DNA from: Citrobacter sp. MGH106
GTDB lineage: Bacteria; Pseudomonadota; Gammaproteobacteria; Enterobacterales; Enterobacteriaceae
Assembly: GCF_001037495.1 (NCBI RefSeq)
Contig: NZ_KQ089822.1
Location: 930,001 to 994,000 of the forward strand
Length of the DNA stretch: 64,000 bases
Direction: 5' to 3'
Part shown: in pieces, positions 40,075 to 52,370 of the stretch
How positions within the stretch are numbered: the stretch's first letter is position 1
How the letters are laid out: each line of letters starts with the position of its first letter
The notes under the pieces: model-generated
The model's input: the letters and a program-made list of their open reading frames with translations, nothing else
Databases searched by the model: none
Told to the model about the DNA's origin: nothing
Program-made: the position numbers and the translations under genes

Positions 40075-40605
40075 ATGATCAATGCACTGGGATTACTGGA
40101 AGTGGATGGCATGGTCGCTGCCGTGGACGCGGCAGATGCCATGCTAAAAGCCGCGAACGTGCGTCTGCTAAGCCACGAAGTGCTCGATCCTGGCAGGCTG
40201 ACGCTGGTGGTGGAAGGCGATCTGGCGGCGTGTCGTGCGGCGCTGGATGCTGGCAGTGCCGCAGCACAGCGTACAGGCCGTGTTATTAGCCGCAAGGAGA
40301 TAGGGCGGCCGGACGATGACACCCAGTGGCTGATTGGCGGTTTTAAGCGCGCACCGAAGAAACCAGAACAGAAGCCTGAAGTGAAATCTGAAGTGAAATC
40401 AGAGCAGATACAGGAAACTCCTGTGGCGACTGAATCCTCTGATGAATTACTGGCACTGTTAACATCGGTCCGTCAGGGAATGACGGCAGGGGAAGTGGCT
40501 GCGCACTTTGGCTGGTCACTTGAAAAAGCCAGAAATGCGCTGGAACAGCTCTTTTCTGACGGAGCGTTGCGTAAACGCAGTAGTCGCTATCGCTTAAAAA
40601 ATTAA
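40075..40605 (+). CDS. eutK: EutK, BMC shell protein with C-terminal helix-turn-helix domain
   Basis: The 176-residue protein has an N-terminal BMC domain (about 1-92, start MINALGLLEVDGMVAAVD) and a C-terminal winged-helix-like domain (about 118-176, with GMTAGEVAAHFGWSLEKA) proposed to bind nucleic acid. A lysine/glutamate-rich linker is about ten residues longer than in E. coli EutK and contains a perfect 12-base tandem repeat. I use the ATG at 40075; a GTG one codon upstream is possible. Confidence 0.94.
   Translation: MINALGLLEVDGMVAAVDAADAMLKAANVRLLSHEVLDPGRLTLVVEGDLAACRAALDAGSAAAQRTGRVISRKEIGRPDDDTQWLIGGFKRAPKKPEQKPEVKSEVKSEQIQETPVATESSDELLALLTSVRQGMTAGEVAAHFGWSLEKARNALEQLFSDGALRKRSSRYRLKN
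40377..40400 (+). repeat. 12-base tandem duplication in the eutK linker
   Basis: TGAAGTGAAATC occurs twice in direct succession, encoding EVKSEVKS near residue 101. The unit keeps the frame, so linker length can change by four residues through slippage. Confidence 0.85.
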
Positions 40606-40616
40606 CCTGTCGGAGG

Positions 40617-40643
40617 GCCGGGGGCTTCAATGAAGCTTCCGGC
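40617..40643 (+). other. Hairpin between eutK and eutR
   Basis: A 12-bp stem containing two G-T wobble pairs, with an AAT loop, spans most of the 48-nt gap and ends 10 bases before the eutR start. Only TTAAAAG follows, so it is a weak terminator at best. It overlaps the region where the eutR ribosome-binding site must lie and could attenuate eutR expression. Confidence 0.6.
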
Positions 40644-40653
40644 TTAAAAGATC

Positions 40654-41706
40654 ATGAAAAAGAAACGTACTGCAAACCTGCACCATCTTTATCATGAAGC
40701 ATTACCCGAAGACGTTAAACTTACGCCGATAGTAGAGGTGGATAACGTTCACCAGCGGCGAACAACAGATGTCTATGAGCACGCCCTGACTATTACCGCC
40801 TGGCAGCAGATATACGATCAGCTCCATCCGGGTAAATTTCATGGCGAGTTCACGGAAATCCTGCTCGATGACATTCAGGTGTTCCGTGAATACACCGGTC
40901 TGGCGCTGCGCCAGTCATGCCTGGTCTGGCCGAATTCATTCTGGTTTGGCATTCCGGCTACGCGTGGTGAGCAGGGATTTATTGGCACCCAATGCCTTGG
41001 CAGTGCTGAGATTGCAACTCGCCCGGGAGGGACTGAGTTTGAACTGAGTACGCCAGACGATTACACCATTCTTGGTGTGGTTATATCTGAAGAGGCCATT
41101 GCTCGTCAGGCTAACTTCCTGCATAACCCGGAACGGGTGCTGCATATGCTGCGTAACCAGTCAGCGCTGGAAGTAAAAGAGCAGCATAAAGCGGCACTGT
41201 GGGGATTTGTGCAGCAGGCGCTGGCAACGTTCAGCGAGAATCCAGAGGATCTTCGCCAGACCGCGGTGCGCAAAGTGTTAGGCGATAACCTGTTGTTGGC
41301 GATGGGCACGATGCTGGAGGAAGCTCAGCCGATAATAACCGCCGAGAGTATCAGCCATCAGAGTTATCGTCGTCTGCTGTCGCGCGCGCGCGAATATGTG
41401 CTGGAAAACATGTCGGAGCCGCTGACTGTGCTCGATTTGTGTAATCAGTTGCATGTGAGCCGCCGTACGTTGCAAAACGCGTTTCACGCGATTCTTGGTA
41501 TCGGGCCGAATGCATGGTTGAAGCGCATTCGTCTGAATGCCGTGCGTCGGGAGCTTATCAGCCCGTGGTCGCAGAGCTCGACGGTAAAAGATGCCGCAAT
41601 GCAGTGGGGATTCTGGCACTTAGGGCAGTTCGCTACTGATTACCAGCAGTTGTTTGCGGAGAAGCCGTCACTGACGCTGCATCAGCGCATGCGCCAGTGG
41701 GCGTGA
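40654..41706 (+). CDS. eutR: EutR, AraC-family activator of the eut operon
   Basis: The 350-residue regulator activates the eut promoter when both ethanolamine and adenosylcobalamin are present. The C-terminal AraC-type domain (about 245-350) shows two helix-turn-helix units: [20 protein letters not shown], and a second unit with [20 protein letters not shown]. The long N-terminal part senses effectors. Length equals that of E. coli EutR. It is the last gene of the operon, giving positive autoregulation, and probably also has its own basal promoter. No strong ribosome-binding site is visible. Confidence 0.96.
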   Translation: MKKKRTANLHHLYHEALPEDVKLTPIVEVDNVHQRRTTDVYEHALTITAWQQIYDQLHPGKFHGEFTEILLDDIQVFREYTGLALRQSCLVWPNSFWFGIPATRGEQGFIGTQCLGSAEIATRPGGTEFELSTPDDYTILGVVISEEAIARQANFLHNPERVLHMLRNQSALEVKEQHKAALWGFVQQALATFSENPEDLRQTAVRKVLGDNLLLAMGTMLEEAQPIITAESISHQSYRRLLSRAREYVLENMSEPLTVLDLCNQLHVSRRTLQNAFHAILGIGPNAWLKRIRLNAVRRELISPWSQSSTVKDAAMQWGFWHLGQFATDYQQLFAEKPSLTLHQRMRQWA

Positions 41707-41725
41707 TGGTATGAGCCTGTGACGT

Positions 41726-41808
41726 GCCGGATGCGACGCTAACGCGCCTTATCCGGCCTACGGGTTTTGCCGTTTTGTAGGTCTGACAAGCGTAACGCCA
41801 TCAGGCAA
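41726..41808. repeat. BIME: two REP units between eutR and hemF
   Basis: GCCGGATGCGACGCTAACGC to ATCCGGC (41726-41757) is followed by an inverted second unit GTAGGTCTGACAAGCGTAAC to CAGGCA (41778-41808). The element fills the convergent gap and abuts the hemF stop codon. Confidence 0.85.
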
Positions 41809-43580
<1,772 letters not shown>

Positions 43581-43791
43581 ACGGCCTGAGTTGTAAAAAA
43601 AGGTTCCAGACGTTATATCGTATCGCGTAGTCCGTTGCGACGGATCGGGATAAGAATTGTTTTACTTTTCATTTCAATACGTGACAGTTCAGTATTATGC
43701 CATTTTTTCCGCTGCTTCGCGTCAGATATTGGCTAAATCAGCTGTTCGCGCCATAATCGGTTTTTAACGTCCTGAAAAGGTAACCAATACC

Positions 43792-44217
43792 ATGGAAATA
43801 CGCGTATTTCGCCAGGAAGATTTCGAAGAGGTGATCACCCTCTGGGAGCGCTGTGACTTGTTGCGTCCATGGAACGATCCGGAAATGGACATCGAGCGTA
43901 AAGTAAATCACGACGTCAGCTTGTTTCTGGTCGCGGAAGTGAACGGCGAAGTGGTTGGCACGGTGATGGGAGGTTACGACGGTCATCGTGGTTCTGCCTA
44001 TTACCTTGGCGTGCATCCTGAGTTTCGGGGGCGCGGCATTGCCAATGCACTGCTCAACCGTCTGGAGAAAAAACTCATAGCCCGCGGTTGCCCGAAGATT
44101 CAAATCATGGTGCGTGATGATAATGACGTTGTGCTGGGTATGTATGAACGTCTGGGATATGAACATGCTGATGTACTCAATCTGGGCAAACGTCTGATCG
44201 AAGATGAAGAGTACTGA
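43792..44217 (+). CDS. ypeA: YpeA, GNAT-family acetyltransferase
   Basis: The 141-residue GNAT protein has the acetyl-CoA-binding motif [18 protein letters not shown] (about residues 68-86) and matches E. coli YpeA. The substrate is unknown. The ATG at 43792 follows AAAAGGTAACC. Its last 14 bases overlap the start of yfeZ, so the two are coupled. Confidence 0.93.
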   Translation: MEIRVFRQEDFEEVITLWERCDLLRPWNDPEMDIERKVNHDVSLFLVAEVNGEVVGTVMGGYDGHRGSAYYLGVHPEFRGRGIANALLNRLEKKLIARGCPKIQIMVRDDNDVVLGMYERLGYEHADVLNLGKRLIEDEEY

Positions 44218-44653
44218 GTTCCATCCTGCCGATTATGATGGTCATGGTCGCTTACGCCTGCCTTTTTTGTTCTGGTGTGTGCTGCTGCTTCAGGCGCGCA
44301 CCTGGGTGCTGTTTGTGATTGCGGGATCTTCCCGCGAGCAGGGCAACACATTACTGAATCTGTTTTATCCCGATCATGACTCTTTCTGGCTGGGATTGCT
44401 TCCCGGCGTTCCGGCAGTGCTGGCGTTTTTGCTCAGCGGGCGACGTTTTGCGTTTCCTTCGTTATGGCGCTGGCTGCGCGCATTGCTGATTTTGGCCCAA
44501 CTGGTGCTGCTATGCTGGCAGCCTGTTCTGTGGCTGGAAGGAGATCCTGTCAACGGTGCCGGGCTGGCGCTGCTGGTGGCTGATATCGTCGCGCTGGTAT
44601 GGCTATTAACTAATCAACGTCTGCGTGCCTGTTTTTATGTTGAAAAAGAATAA
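44204..44653 (+). CDS. yfeZ: YfeZ, inner-membrane protein (DUF2919)
   Basis: The 149-residue protein has four hydrophobic segments (about 20-45, 60-80, 90-110 and 118-138), as expected for the DUF2919 family, and closely matches E. coli YfeZ. Its function is unknown. It overlaps the end of ypeA and is followed 59 nt later by yfeY. Confidence 0.91.
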   Translation: MKSTEFHPADYDGHGRLRLPFLFWCVLLLQARTWVLFVIAGSSREQGNTLLNLFYPDHDSFWLGLLPGVPAVLAFLLSGRRFAFPSLWRWLRALLILAQLVLLCWQPVLWLEGDPVNGAGLALLVADIVALVWLLTNQRLRACFYVEKE

Positions 44654-44712
44654 CGGCACTTTTTTTCGAAAGTGAACTCCAAGCAACGTTGATAAATAAG
44701 GGAGGAGGTGAA

Positions 44713-45288
44713 ATGAAATCACTGCGTTTGATTTTATGCGCGATGCCGCTGGTACTGACTGGTTGTTCAACGCTGTCGTCGGTGAACTGGTCTGCTGCAA
44801 ATCCGTGGAACTGGTTTGGTTCTTCGACGGAGGTCACTGAGCAGGGTGTGGGAAAACTCACCGCCGCCACACCGCTGAATGAAAAATCAATTGCCGATGC
44901 GCTGGATGGGGACTATCGCCTGCGTAGCGGGATGAAAACCAATAATGGCAATGTTGTACGTTTTTATGAGGTGATGAAAGATAGCAGCGTTGCGATGATT
45001 ATCAACGGTGATCAGGGAACGATCAGCCGTATTGATGTGCTGGACAGCGATATTTCATCAGCATCCGGTGTAGAAATCGGTACACCGTTTAGCGACCTTT
45101 ACACTAAAGCTTTCGGTAATTGCCAGAAAGCTACCGGAGATGATAGTGCGGGTGTTGAGTGTAAAGCTGAAGGAAGTCAACATATTAGCTATATTTTTTC
45201 CGGCGAGTGGAGCGGGCCTGAAGGCATAATGCCGTCTGACGATACGCTGAAAGACTGGAAAGTGAGCAAAATTATCTGGCGGCGTTAA
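44713..45288 (+). CDS. yfeY: YfeY, lipoprotein (DUF1131)
   Basis: The 191-residue lipoprotein has a signal peptide ending in the lipobox LVLTGCS with C18 as acceptor. The body shows the DUF1131 sequence DALDGDYRLRSGMKTNNGN and two further cysteines (about residues 139 and 152). In E. coli yfeY belongs to the sigma-E regulon; its role is unknown. The ATG at 44713 follows GGAGGAGGTGAA, so an upstream in-frame start at 44689 is rejected. Confidence 0.93.
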   Translation: MKSLRLILCAMPLVLTGCSTLSSVNWSAANPWNWFGSSTEVTEQGVGKLTAATPLNEKSIADALDGDYRLRSGMKTNNGNVVRFYEVMKDSSVAMIINGDQGTISRIDVLDSDISSASGVEIGTPFSDLYTKAFGNCQKATGDDSAGVECKAEGSQHISYIFSGEWSGPEGIMPSDDTLKDWKVSKIIWRR

Positions 45289-45333
45289 TTTGCGTCTGAA
45301 CAAATCGACGGACTAAAAAAACAGGTAGAATAA

Positions 45334-46281
<948 letters not shown>

Positions 46282-46369
46282 TTATTGCCGGGGGCCTGGA
46301 CTACAGATAGCAATCGTGCAGGCTTGTTGAGACGAAGCCGCTTTCCGACAAAATCCAGAGAAATAAGCT

Positions 46370-46397
46370 AATCCCCGCGTCGTCGGGGATTTTTTTT
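46370..46397 (+). terminator. Terminator downstream of yfeX
   Basis: AATCCCCG pairs with CGGGGATT across a CGTCGT loop and is followed by a run of T residues. It lies about 90 nt after the yfeX stop. Confidence 0.88.
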
Positions 46398-46506
46398 ACC
46401 TGACATTAACCTGATTTAGTGAGCTATTCCTCAGCACTAATTTGTTATTGCTGTATCTTCTGCGTGAATGAAGCGGATGCTTCATATTCAAAAGGAGAAT
46501 ATTGAA

Positions 46507-47298
46507 ATGGGAAAACTCACGGGCAAAACAGCATTGATTACGGGCGCATCTCAGGGCATTGGCGAAGGTATTGCCAGAACGTTTGCCCGCCATGGCGCGA
46601 ACCTAATCTTGCTGGATATCTCCGATGAGATTGAAAAACTGGCAGATGAGCTGAGTGGACGCGGTCACCGGTGCACGGCAGTTCATGCAGACGTCAGAGA
46701 TTTTGCTTCTGTCACGGCGGCGGTAGCACGTGCGAAGAAGATTGAGGGAAAAATCGATATTCTGGTCAACAATGCGGGCGTATGTCGCCTCGGCAGCTTC
46801 CTTGATATGAGCGATGAAGATCGCGACTTCCATATTGATATCAATATTAAAGGCGTCTGGAACGTGACGAAAGCCGTTCTGCCGGAGATGATTGCTCGTA
46901 AAGACGGACGTATCGTGATGATGTCATCTGTGACCGGTGATATGGTTGCCGATCCGGGCGAAACGGCCTATGCGCTGTCGAAAGCAGCAATTATCGGCTT
47001 AACCAAATCCCTGGCGGTGGAATACGCGCAGTCTGGTATTCGCGTGAATGCTATTTGTCCGGGCTATGTACGTACGCCGATGGCAGAAAATATTGCACGT
47101 CAGTCTAACCCGGATGATCCTGAGTCTGTATTAACTGAAATGGCGAAAGCGATCCCGATGCGTCGTCTGGCGTGTCCGCTTGAGGTTGGCGAACTGGCGG
47201 CGTTCCTGGCGTCCGATGAGTCCAGTTACCTGACCGGCACGCAAAACGTGATTGATGGCGGTAGCACTTTGCCTGAAAGCGTCAGCGTAGGCGTCTGA
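46507..47298 (+). CDS. ucpA: UcpA, short-chain dehydrogenase/reductase
   Basis: The 263-residue SDR protein matches E. coli UcpA. The Rossmann motif TGASQGIG (residues 13-20), NNAG near residue 88, catalytic serine in MSSVTGD and the YALSK tyrosine/lysine pair are all present. E. coli ucpA has been linked to furan (furfural) tolerance; the natural substrate is unknown. The ATG at 46507 follows AAAGGAG. It sits just upstream of cysP on the same strand. Confidence 0.95.
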   Translation: MGKLTGKTALITGASQGIGEGIARTFARHGANLILLDISDEIEKLADELSGRGHRCTAVHADVRDFASVTAAVARAKKIEGKIDILVNNAGVCRLGSFLDMSDEDRDFHIDINIKGVWNVTKAVLPEMIARKDGRIVMMSSVTGDMVADPGETAYALSKAAIIGLTKSLAVEYAQSGIRVNAICPGYVRTPMAENIARQSNPDDPESVLTEMAKAIPMRRLACPLEVGELAAFLASDESSYLTGTQNVIDGGSTLPESVSVGV

Positions 47299-47455
47299 CC
47301 GATGCCATCCTCCTCTCCGCGATATGGAGGGGAGGTACCCCTTATTCTCTTTTCAACTTTCAAATCATCAAACGGTATATAAAACCGTTACTCCTTTAGC
47401 ACTGGTTATAAATATGATGGCCATAAGAAAGTCATTAAATTTATAAGGGTGCGCA
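47299..47455 (+). promoter_or_regulatory. cysP promoter and presumed CysB-binding region
   Basis: The 157-nt gap between ucpA and cysP is AT-rich from about 47340 and includes TATATAAAACCG and GGTTATAAATATGATGG. It closely resembles the E. coli cysP leader, and AAGGGTGCGCA precedes the cysP ATG. CysB with N-acetylserine is expected to bind here; the exact boxes cannot be fixed by eye. Confidence 0.55.
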
Positions 47456-48472
47456 ATGGCCGTTAATTTCCTGAAAAAAAGCTCTCTGACGCTGGTCGCG
47501 TCTCTGCTACTGATAGGTCAGGCGCAGGCAACGGAACTACTGAACAGTTCTTACGATGTTTCCCGCGAGCTGTTTGCCGCCCTTAATCCACCGTTTGAGC
47601 AGCAATGGGCGAAGGATAACGGCGGGGATAAGCTGACCATTAAACAATCCCATGCCGGGTCATCAAAACAAGCGTTGGCGATTTTACAGGGGTTGAAAGC
47701 TGACGTGGTGACCTATAACCAGGTCACCGATGTGCAGATCCTGCACGATAAAGGCAAGCTGATCCCGGCCGACTGGCAAAGCCGTCTGCCGAATAACAGC
47801 TCGCCATTCTATTCCACCATGGGCTTCCTGGTACGTAAGGGGAATCCGAAGAATATCCACGACTGGAATGACCTGGTTCGTTCCGACGTAAAACTGATTT
47901 TCCCGAATCCGAAAACGTCCGGTAATGCCCGTTACACCTACCTTGCAGCGTGGGGTGCGGCAGATAAAGCTGACGGTGGCGACAAAGCCAAAACCGAGCA
48001 GTTTATGACGCAATTCCTGAAAAACGTTGAGGTATTTGATACCGGCGGTCGTGGCGCCACCACCACTTTTGCTGAACGTGGCTTGGGCGATGTGCTGATA
48101 AGCTTTGAATCAGAAGTGAATAACATCCGCAAGCAGTATGAAACGCAGGGATTTGAAGTTGTTATTCCGAAAACCAATATTCTCGCTGAATTCCCGGTGG
48201 CGTGGGTAGACAAAAACGTGCAAGCCAATGGCACAGAAAAAGCGGCTAAGGCCTATCTGAACTGGCTCTACAGCCCTGAAGCACAGACTATCATCACCGA
48301 CTATTACTATCGTGTGAACAATCCTGAGGTCATGGACAAGCTGAAGGATAAATTCCCGCAGACCGAACTGTTCCGCGTGGAAGACCACTTTGGTTCCTGG
48401 CCTGAGGTGATGAAAACGCACTTTGTCAGCGGTGGTGAGCTGGACAAACTGTTGTCGGCGGGGCGTAAGTAA
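47456..48472 (+). CDS. cysP: CysP, thiosulfate/sulfate-binding periplasmic protein
   Basis: The 338-residue periplasmic receptor delivers thiosulfate (and sulfate) to the CysUWA transporter. A signal peptide ends near GQAQA at residue 25. The mature sequence has the family [21 protein letters not shown] and [14 protein letters not shown] segments that contact the oxyanion. Length equals that of E. coli CysP. The stop abuts the cysU ATG directly. Confidence 0.97.
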   Translation: MAVNFLKKSSLTLVASLLLIGQAQATELLNSSYDVSRELFAALNPPFEQQWAKDNGGDKLTIKQSHAGSSKQALAILQGLKADVVTYNQVTDVQILHDKGKLIPADWQSRLPNNSSPFYSTMGFLVRKGNPKNIHDWNDLVRSDVKLIFPNPKTSGNARYTYLAAWGAADKADGGDKAKTEQFMTQFLKNVEVFDTGGRGATTTFAERGLGDVLISFESEVNNIRKQYETQGFEVVIPKTNILAEFPVAWVDKNVQANGTEKAAKAYLNWLYSPEAQTIITDYYYRVNNPEVMDKLKDKFPQTELFRVEDHFGSWPEVMKTHFVSGGELDKLLSAGRK

Positions 48473-49306
48473 ATGTTTGCTGTTTCTTCCCGACGCGTGC
48501 TGCCTGGCTTTACCTTAAGCCTGGGCACCAGCTTGCTGTTTGTGTGCCTGATATTGCTGCTGCCGCTCAGTGCGCTGGTGATGCAACTGGCGCAAATGAG
48601 CTGGGCACAATACTGGGATGTGATTACTAATCCGCAGGTTGTGGCGGCCTATAAAGTGACGCTGATTTCAGCGTTTGTGGCCTCGATTTTTAACGGTGTA
48701 TTTGGTCTGTTGATGGCGTGGATCTTAACCCGCTATCGCTTTCCAGGCCGCACGTTGCTGGATGCGTTAATGGATTTGCCTTTTGCCCTGCCAACGGCAG
48801 TGGCGGGCCTGACGCTGGCGTCGTTGTTTTCGGTCAACGGTTTCTACGGCGAGTGGCTGGCGAAGTTCGATATTAAAGTGACTTACACCTGGCTGGGAAT
48901 TGCAGTCGCTATGGCGTTTACCAGCATTCCGTTCGTGGTGCGTACCGTTCAACCGGTGCTGGAAGAGTTAGGGCCGGAGTATGAAGAAGCCGCTGAAACA
49001 CTCGGTGCTACACGGTTACAGAGCTTTCGTAAAGTGGTGCTGCCGGAGTTATCTCCCGCGCTGATAGCGGGCGTGGCACTCTCTTTCACCCGCAGCCTGG
49101 GTGAGTTTGGCGCAGTTATCTTTATTGCCGGGAACATCGCGTGGAAAACAGAAGTGACTTCACTGATGATTTTTGTCCGCTTGCAGGAGTTTGACTATCC
49201 CGCTGCCAGCGCGATTGCGTCGGTTATTCTCGGGGCTTCATTGTTGCTGCTGTTTTCGATTAACACCCTGCAAAGTCGTTTTGGTCGACGCGTGGTAGGT
49301 CACTGA
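48473..49306 (+). CDS. cysU: CysU (CysT), sulfate/thiosulfate ABC permease subunit
   Basis: The 277-residue inner-membrane permease has six hydrophobic segments and the EAA loop EEAAETLGATRLQSFRKVVLP (residues about 164-184) that contacts CysA. It begins immediately after the cysP stop and its stop overlaps the cysW start (TGATG). Confidence 0.97.
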   Translation: MFAVSSRRVLPGFTLSLGTSLLFVCLILLLPLSALVMQLAQMSWAQYWDVITNPQVVAAYKVTLISAFVASIFNGVFGLLMAWILTRYRFPGRTLLDALMDLPFALPTAVAGLTLASLFSVNGFYGEWLAKFDIKVTYTWLGIAVAMAFTSIPFVVRTVQPVLEELGPEYEEAAETLGATRLQSFRKVVLPELSPALIAGVALSFTRSLGEFGAVIFIAGNIAWKTEVTSLMIFVRLQEFDYPAASAIASVILGASLLLLFSINTLQSRFGRRVVGH

Positions 49307-50181
49307 TGGCAGAAATTACTCAATTGAAACGCTATGGCGCATCCCGCATCAACTGGGGTAAATGGTTTCTAATCGGCACGGGCATGCTGGTATCAGCATT
49401 TATTTTGTTGGTACCGATGATTTATATCTTCGTTCAGGCGTTCAGCAAGGGATTAATGCCGGTATTACAGAATCTGGCCGATCCGGACATGCTGCACGCC
49501 ATCTGGCTGACGGTGCTGATTGCCCTGATTGCCGTGCCGGTGAATCTGGTCTTTGGCGTGCTACTGGCCTGGCTGGTGACCCGTTTTAACTTTCCTGGAC
49601 GCCAGTTGCTGCTGACGTTACTGGATATCCCGTTTGCCGTGTCGCCTGTTGTGGCTGGTCTGGTGTATCTGCTGTTTTACGGTTCTAACGGCCCATTGGG
49701 TGGCTGGCTGGATGAACATAATCTGCAAATTATGTTTGCCTGGCCGGGAATGGTGCTGGTCACGGTTTTCGTTACCTGTCCATTTGTAGTTCGCGAGCTG
49801 GTTCCGGTCATGCTGAGCCAGGGCAGTCATGAAGATGAGGCGGCGATTCTGCTGGGCGCATCGGGCTGGCAGATGTTCCGTCGCGTTACTCTGCCGAATA
49901 TTCGCTGGGCGCTGTTGTACGGCGTGGTGTTGACCAACGCCCGTGCAATTGGGGAATTCGGAGCAGTATCGGTAGTTTCCGGTTCGATTCGTGGTGAAAC
50001 CCTGTCGCTGCCGTTACAGATTGAATTACTGGAGCAGGACTACAACACCGTCGGCTCCTTTACCGCCGCCGCGTTATTGACGCTGATGGCGATTGTTACC
50101 CTGTTTTTGAAGAGCATGTTGCAATGGCGTCTGGAGAACCAGGAAAAACGCGCGCAGCAGGAGGAAAATCATGAGCATTGA
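49306..50181 (+). CDS. cysW: CysW, sulfate/thiosulfate ABC permease subunit
   Basis: The 291-residue second permease subunit has six transmembrane segments and an EAA-type loop ([21 protein letters not shown], about residues 176-196). It overlaps cysU by one base and cysA by 11 bases, showing tight translational coupling. Confidence 0.97.
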   Translation: MAEITQLKRYGASRINWGKWFLIGTGMLVSAFILLVPMIYIFVQAFSKGLMPVLQNLADPDMLHAIWLTVLIALIAVPVNLVFGVLLAWLVTRFNFPGRQLLLTLLDIPFAVSPVVAGLVYLLFYGSNGPLGGWLDEHNLQIMFAWPGMVLVTVFVTCPFVVRELVPVMLSQGSHEDEAAILLGASGWQMFRRVTLPNIRWALLYGVVLTNARAIGEFGAVSVVSGSIRGETLSLPLQIELLEQDYNTVGSFTAAALLTLMAIVTLFLKSMLQWRLENQEKRAQQEENHEH

Positions 50182-51268
50182 GATTGCCAATATTAAGAAG
50201 TCTTTTGGTCGCACCCAGGTGCTGAATGATATCTCACTGGATATTCCTTCAGGTCAGATGGTCGCGCTGTTGGGGCCTTCTGGCTCGGGTAAAACCACAT
50301 TGCTACGCATTATTGCCGGGCTGGAGCATCAGTCCAGCGGACATATTCGTTTTCACGGTACGGATGTGAGTCGTCTGCACGCCCGCGACCGTAAAGTCGG
50401 TTTCGTATTTCAGCATTATGCCCTGTTCCGCCATATGACCGTATTCGACAATATCGCCTTTGGTCTGACGGTATTGCCACGCCGTGAGCGTCCGAATGCG
50501 GCGACTATCAAAGCGAAAGTGACTAAGCTGCTGGAGATGGTGCAACTTGCCCATCTGGCGGACCGTTTCCCAGCGCAGCTTTCCGGCGGGCAGAAGCAGC
50601 GTGTAGCGCTGGCACGTGCGTTGGCGGTAGAACCGCAGATCCTGCTGCTTGATGAACCGTTTGGTGCACTCGATGCTCAGGTACGTAAAGAGCTGCGTCG
50701 CTGGTTGCGCCAGCTTCACGAAGAGTTGAAATTCACCAGCGTATTTGTCACCCACGATCAGGAAGAAGCGACGGAAGTTGCTGATCGCGTGGTAGTGATG
50801 AGCCAGGGACATATTGAGCAGGCAGATGCGCCGGACCAGGTATGGCGCGAACCAGCAACCCGCTTTGTACTGGAGTTCATGGGTGAGGTTAACCGTCTGC
50901 AGGGTACTATTCGCGGCGGGCAGTTCCACGTTGGAGCTCACCGCTGGCCGCTGGGATATACGCCTGCGTATCAGGGAGCGGTTGATCTGTTCTTGCGTCC
51001 GTGGGAAGTGGATGTCAGTCGCCGTACCAGCCTGGATTCTCCTCTACCGGTGCAGGTGCTGGAGGCCAGTCCGAAAGGCCACTACACCCAATTAGTTGTG
51101 CAGCCGCTGGGGTGGTATAACGAGCCGCTGACGGTTGTGATGCAAGGTGATGATTCCCCTGTCCGTGGTGAACGCCTGTTTGTTGGGTTGCAAAATGCGC
51201 GTCTGTATAACGGCGAGCAACGCATTGAAACACGCGAAGCGGAGCTTGCTCTGGCAGAATCAGCCTGA
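50171..51268 (+). CDS. cysA: CysA, sulfate/thiosulfate ABC transporter ATPase
   Basis: The 365-residue ATPase powers CysPUW. Walker [12 protein letters not shown] (residues 35-45), ABC signature [15 protein letters not shown] (about 137-151), Walker [13 protein letters not shown] and the H-loop [10 protein letters not shown] are all visible. The C-terminal TOBE-like regulatory domain covers about residues 240-355. The ATG follows GGAGGAAAATC inside the end of cysW. A REP-type terminator follows before cysM. Confidence 0.98.
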   Translation: MSIEIANIKKSFGRTQVLNDISLDIPSGQMVALLGPSGSGKTTLLRIIAGLEHQSSGHIRFHGTDVSRLHARDRKVGFVFQHYALFRHMTVFDNIAFGLTVLPRRERPNAATIKAKVTKLLEMVQLAHLADRFPAQLSGGQKQRVALARALAVEPQILLLDEPFGALDAQVRKELRRWLRQLHEELKFTSVFVTHDQEEATEVADRVVVMSQGHIEQADAPDQVWREPATRFVLEFMGEVNRLQGTIRGGQFHVGAHRWPLGYTPAYQGAVDLFLRPWEVDVSRRTSLDSPLPVQVLEASPKGHYTQLVVQPLGWYNEPLTVVMQGDDSPVRGERLFVGLQNARLYNGEQRIETREAELALAESA

Positions 51269-51290
51269 TAGCTTAATTTATATGTTTATC

Positions 51291-51374
51291 ACCCGGTGGC
51301 GTACTGCTTGCCGGGTCTACAGTCTCTAGTCGTCACTTGTAGGCCGGGTAAGCGTAGCGCCACCCGGCTTTTTT
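51291..51374 (+). terminator. REP-derived hairpins and terminator between cysA and cysM
   Basis: A first palindrome pairs ACCCGG (51291) with CCGGGT (51311). A second, a REP unit (GTAGGCCGGGTAAGCGTAGC onward), pairs GCCGGGT (51343) with ACCCGGC (51362) and is followed by six T residues. The second hairpin therefore looks like a functional intrinsic terminator, ending 13 bases before the cysM start. Confidence 0.8.
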
Positions 51375-51387
51375 ATGAGCAGAAAAC

Positions 51388-52299
51388 GTGAATACATTAG
51401 AACAAACGATTGGCAATACGCCTCTGGTCAAACTGCAACGCCTTGCGCCGGATAACGGCAGTGAAATTTGGGTTAAGCTGGAAGGGAATAACCCGGCAGG
51501 TTCGGTGAAAGACCGCGCTGCGCTATCAATGATTGTCGAAGCGGAAAAACGTGGGGAAATCAAATCCGGTGATGTGCTGATTGAGGCAACCAGTGGTAAT
51601 ACCGGAATTGCGTTGGCGATGATTGCCGCACTGAAAGGTTATCGCATGAAGCTTCTGATGCCTGACAACATGAGCCAGGAGCGGCGTGCGGCGATGCGTG
51701 CCTACGGTGCTGAGCTTATTCTGGTCAGCAAAGAACAGGGGATGGAAGGGGCGCGTGACTTGGCGCTGGAAATGGCCGAACGCGGTGAAGGAAAACTGCT
51801 CGATCAGTTTAATAATCCCGATAACCCGTATGCGCATTACACAACGACCGGGCCGGAAATTTGGCAGCAGACGTCAGGTCGCATTACGCATTTTGTCTCC
51901 AGCATGGGGACCACCGGCACCATTACCGGCGTGTCACGTTTTCTGCGTGAGCAGGAAAAGCCGGTGACAATTGTTGGTCTGCAGCCGGAGGAAGGGAGCA
52001 GCATTCCCGGTATTCGACGCTGGCCTGCGGAATATATGCCAGGAATTTTTAACGCTTCGTTGGTTGATGAGGTCTTAGATATTCATCAGGACGACGCCGA
52101 AAACACGATGCGAGAACTGGCGATTCGCGAAGGCATTTTCTGCGGAGTAAGCTCTGGCGGGGCTGTGGCAGGGGCGTTACGCGTGGCGCATGCCACACCG
52201 GGTGCGGTGGTGGTAGCAATCATCTGCGATCGTGGCGACCGCTATCTTTCAACCGGAGTCTTTGGCGAAGAACACTTTAATCAGGGGGCAGGGATTTAA
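51388..52299 (+). CDS. cysM: Cysteine synthase B (O-acetylserine sulfhydrylase B)
   Basis: The 303-residue PLP enzyme makes cysteine from O-acetylserine and sulfide, or S-sulfocysteine from thiosulfate, which fits its place after the thiosulfate importer. The PLP lysine is in NPAGSVKDRAA (K41) and the substrate loop in [11 protein letters not shown]. The start is a GTG at 51388, as in E. coli; the ribosome-binding site is weak. A REP-type terminator directly upstream suggests that only a fraction of cysPUWA transcripts read into it. Confidence 0.96.
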   Translation: MNTLEQTIGNTPLVKLQRLAPDNGSEIWVKLEGNNPAGSVKDRAALSMIVEAEKRGEIKSGDVLIEATSGNTGIALAMIAALKGYRMKLLMPDNMSQERRAAMRAYGAELILVSKEQGMEGARDLALEMAERGEGKLLDQFNNPDNPYAHYTTTGPEIWQQTSGRITHFVSSMGTTGTITGVSRFLREQEKPVTIVGLQPEEGSSIPGIRRWPAEYMPGIFNASLVDEVLDIHQDDAENTMRELAIREGIFCGVSSGGAVAGALRVAHATPGAVVVAIICDRGDRYLSTGVFGEEHFNQGAGI

Positions 52300-52329
52300 G
52301 GGTGTTGTTGTAGGGATGCCAATGAGCTT

Positions 52330-52366
52330 GTAGGCCGGACAAGCGTGGCGCTATCCGGCCTCTCTG
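52330..52366. repeat. REP element between cysM and the amidotransferase gene
   Basis: GGCCGGA (52333) pairs with TCCGGCC (52354) within a typical REP unit beginning TGTAGGCCGGACAAGCGTGG. It separates two converging genes. Confidence 0.82.
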
Positions 52367-52370
52367 TATA

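Noticed and set aside
26621-41706. eut operon considered as a novel or variant microcompartment
   Set aside because: Gene content and order are the standard enterobacterial eutSPQTDMNEJGHABCLKR set. No extra or missing gene was found.
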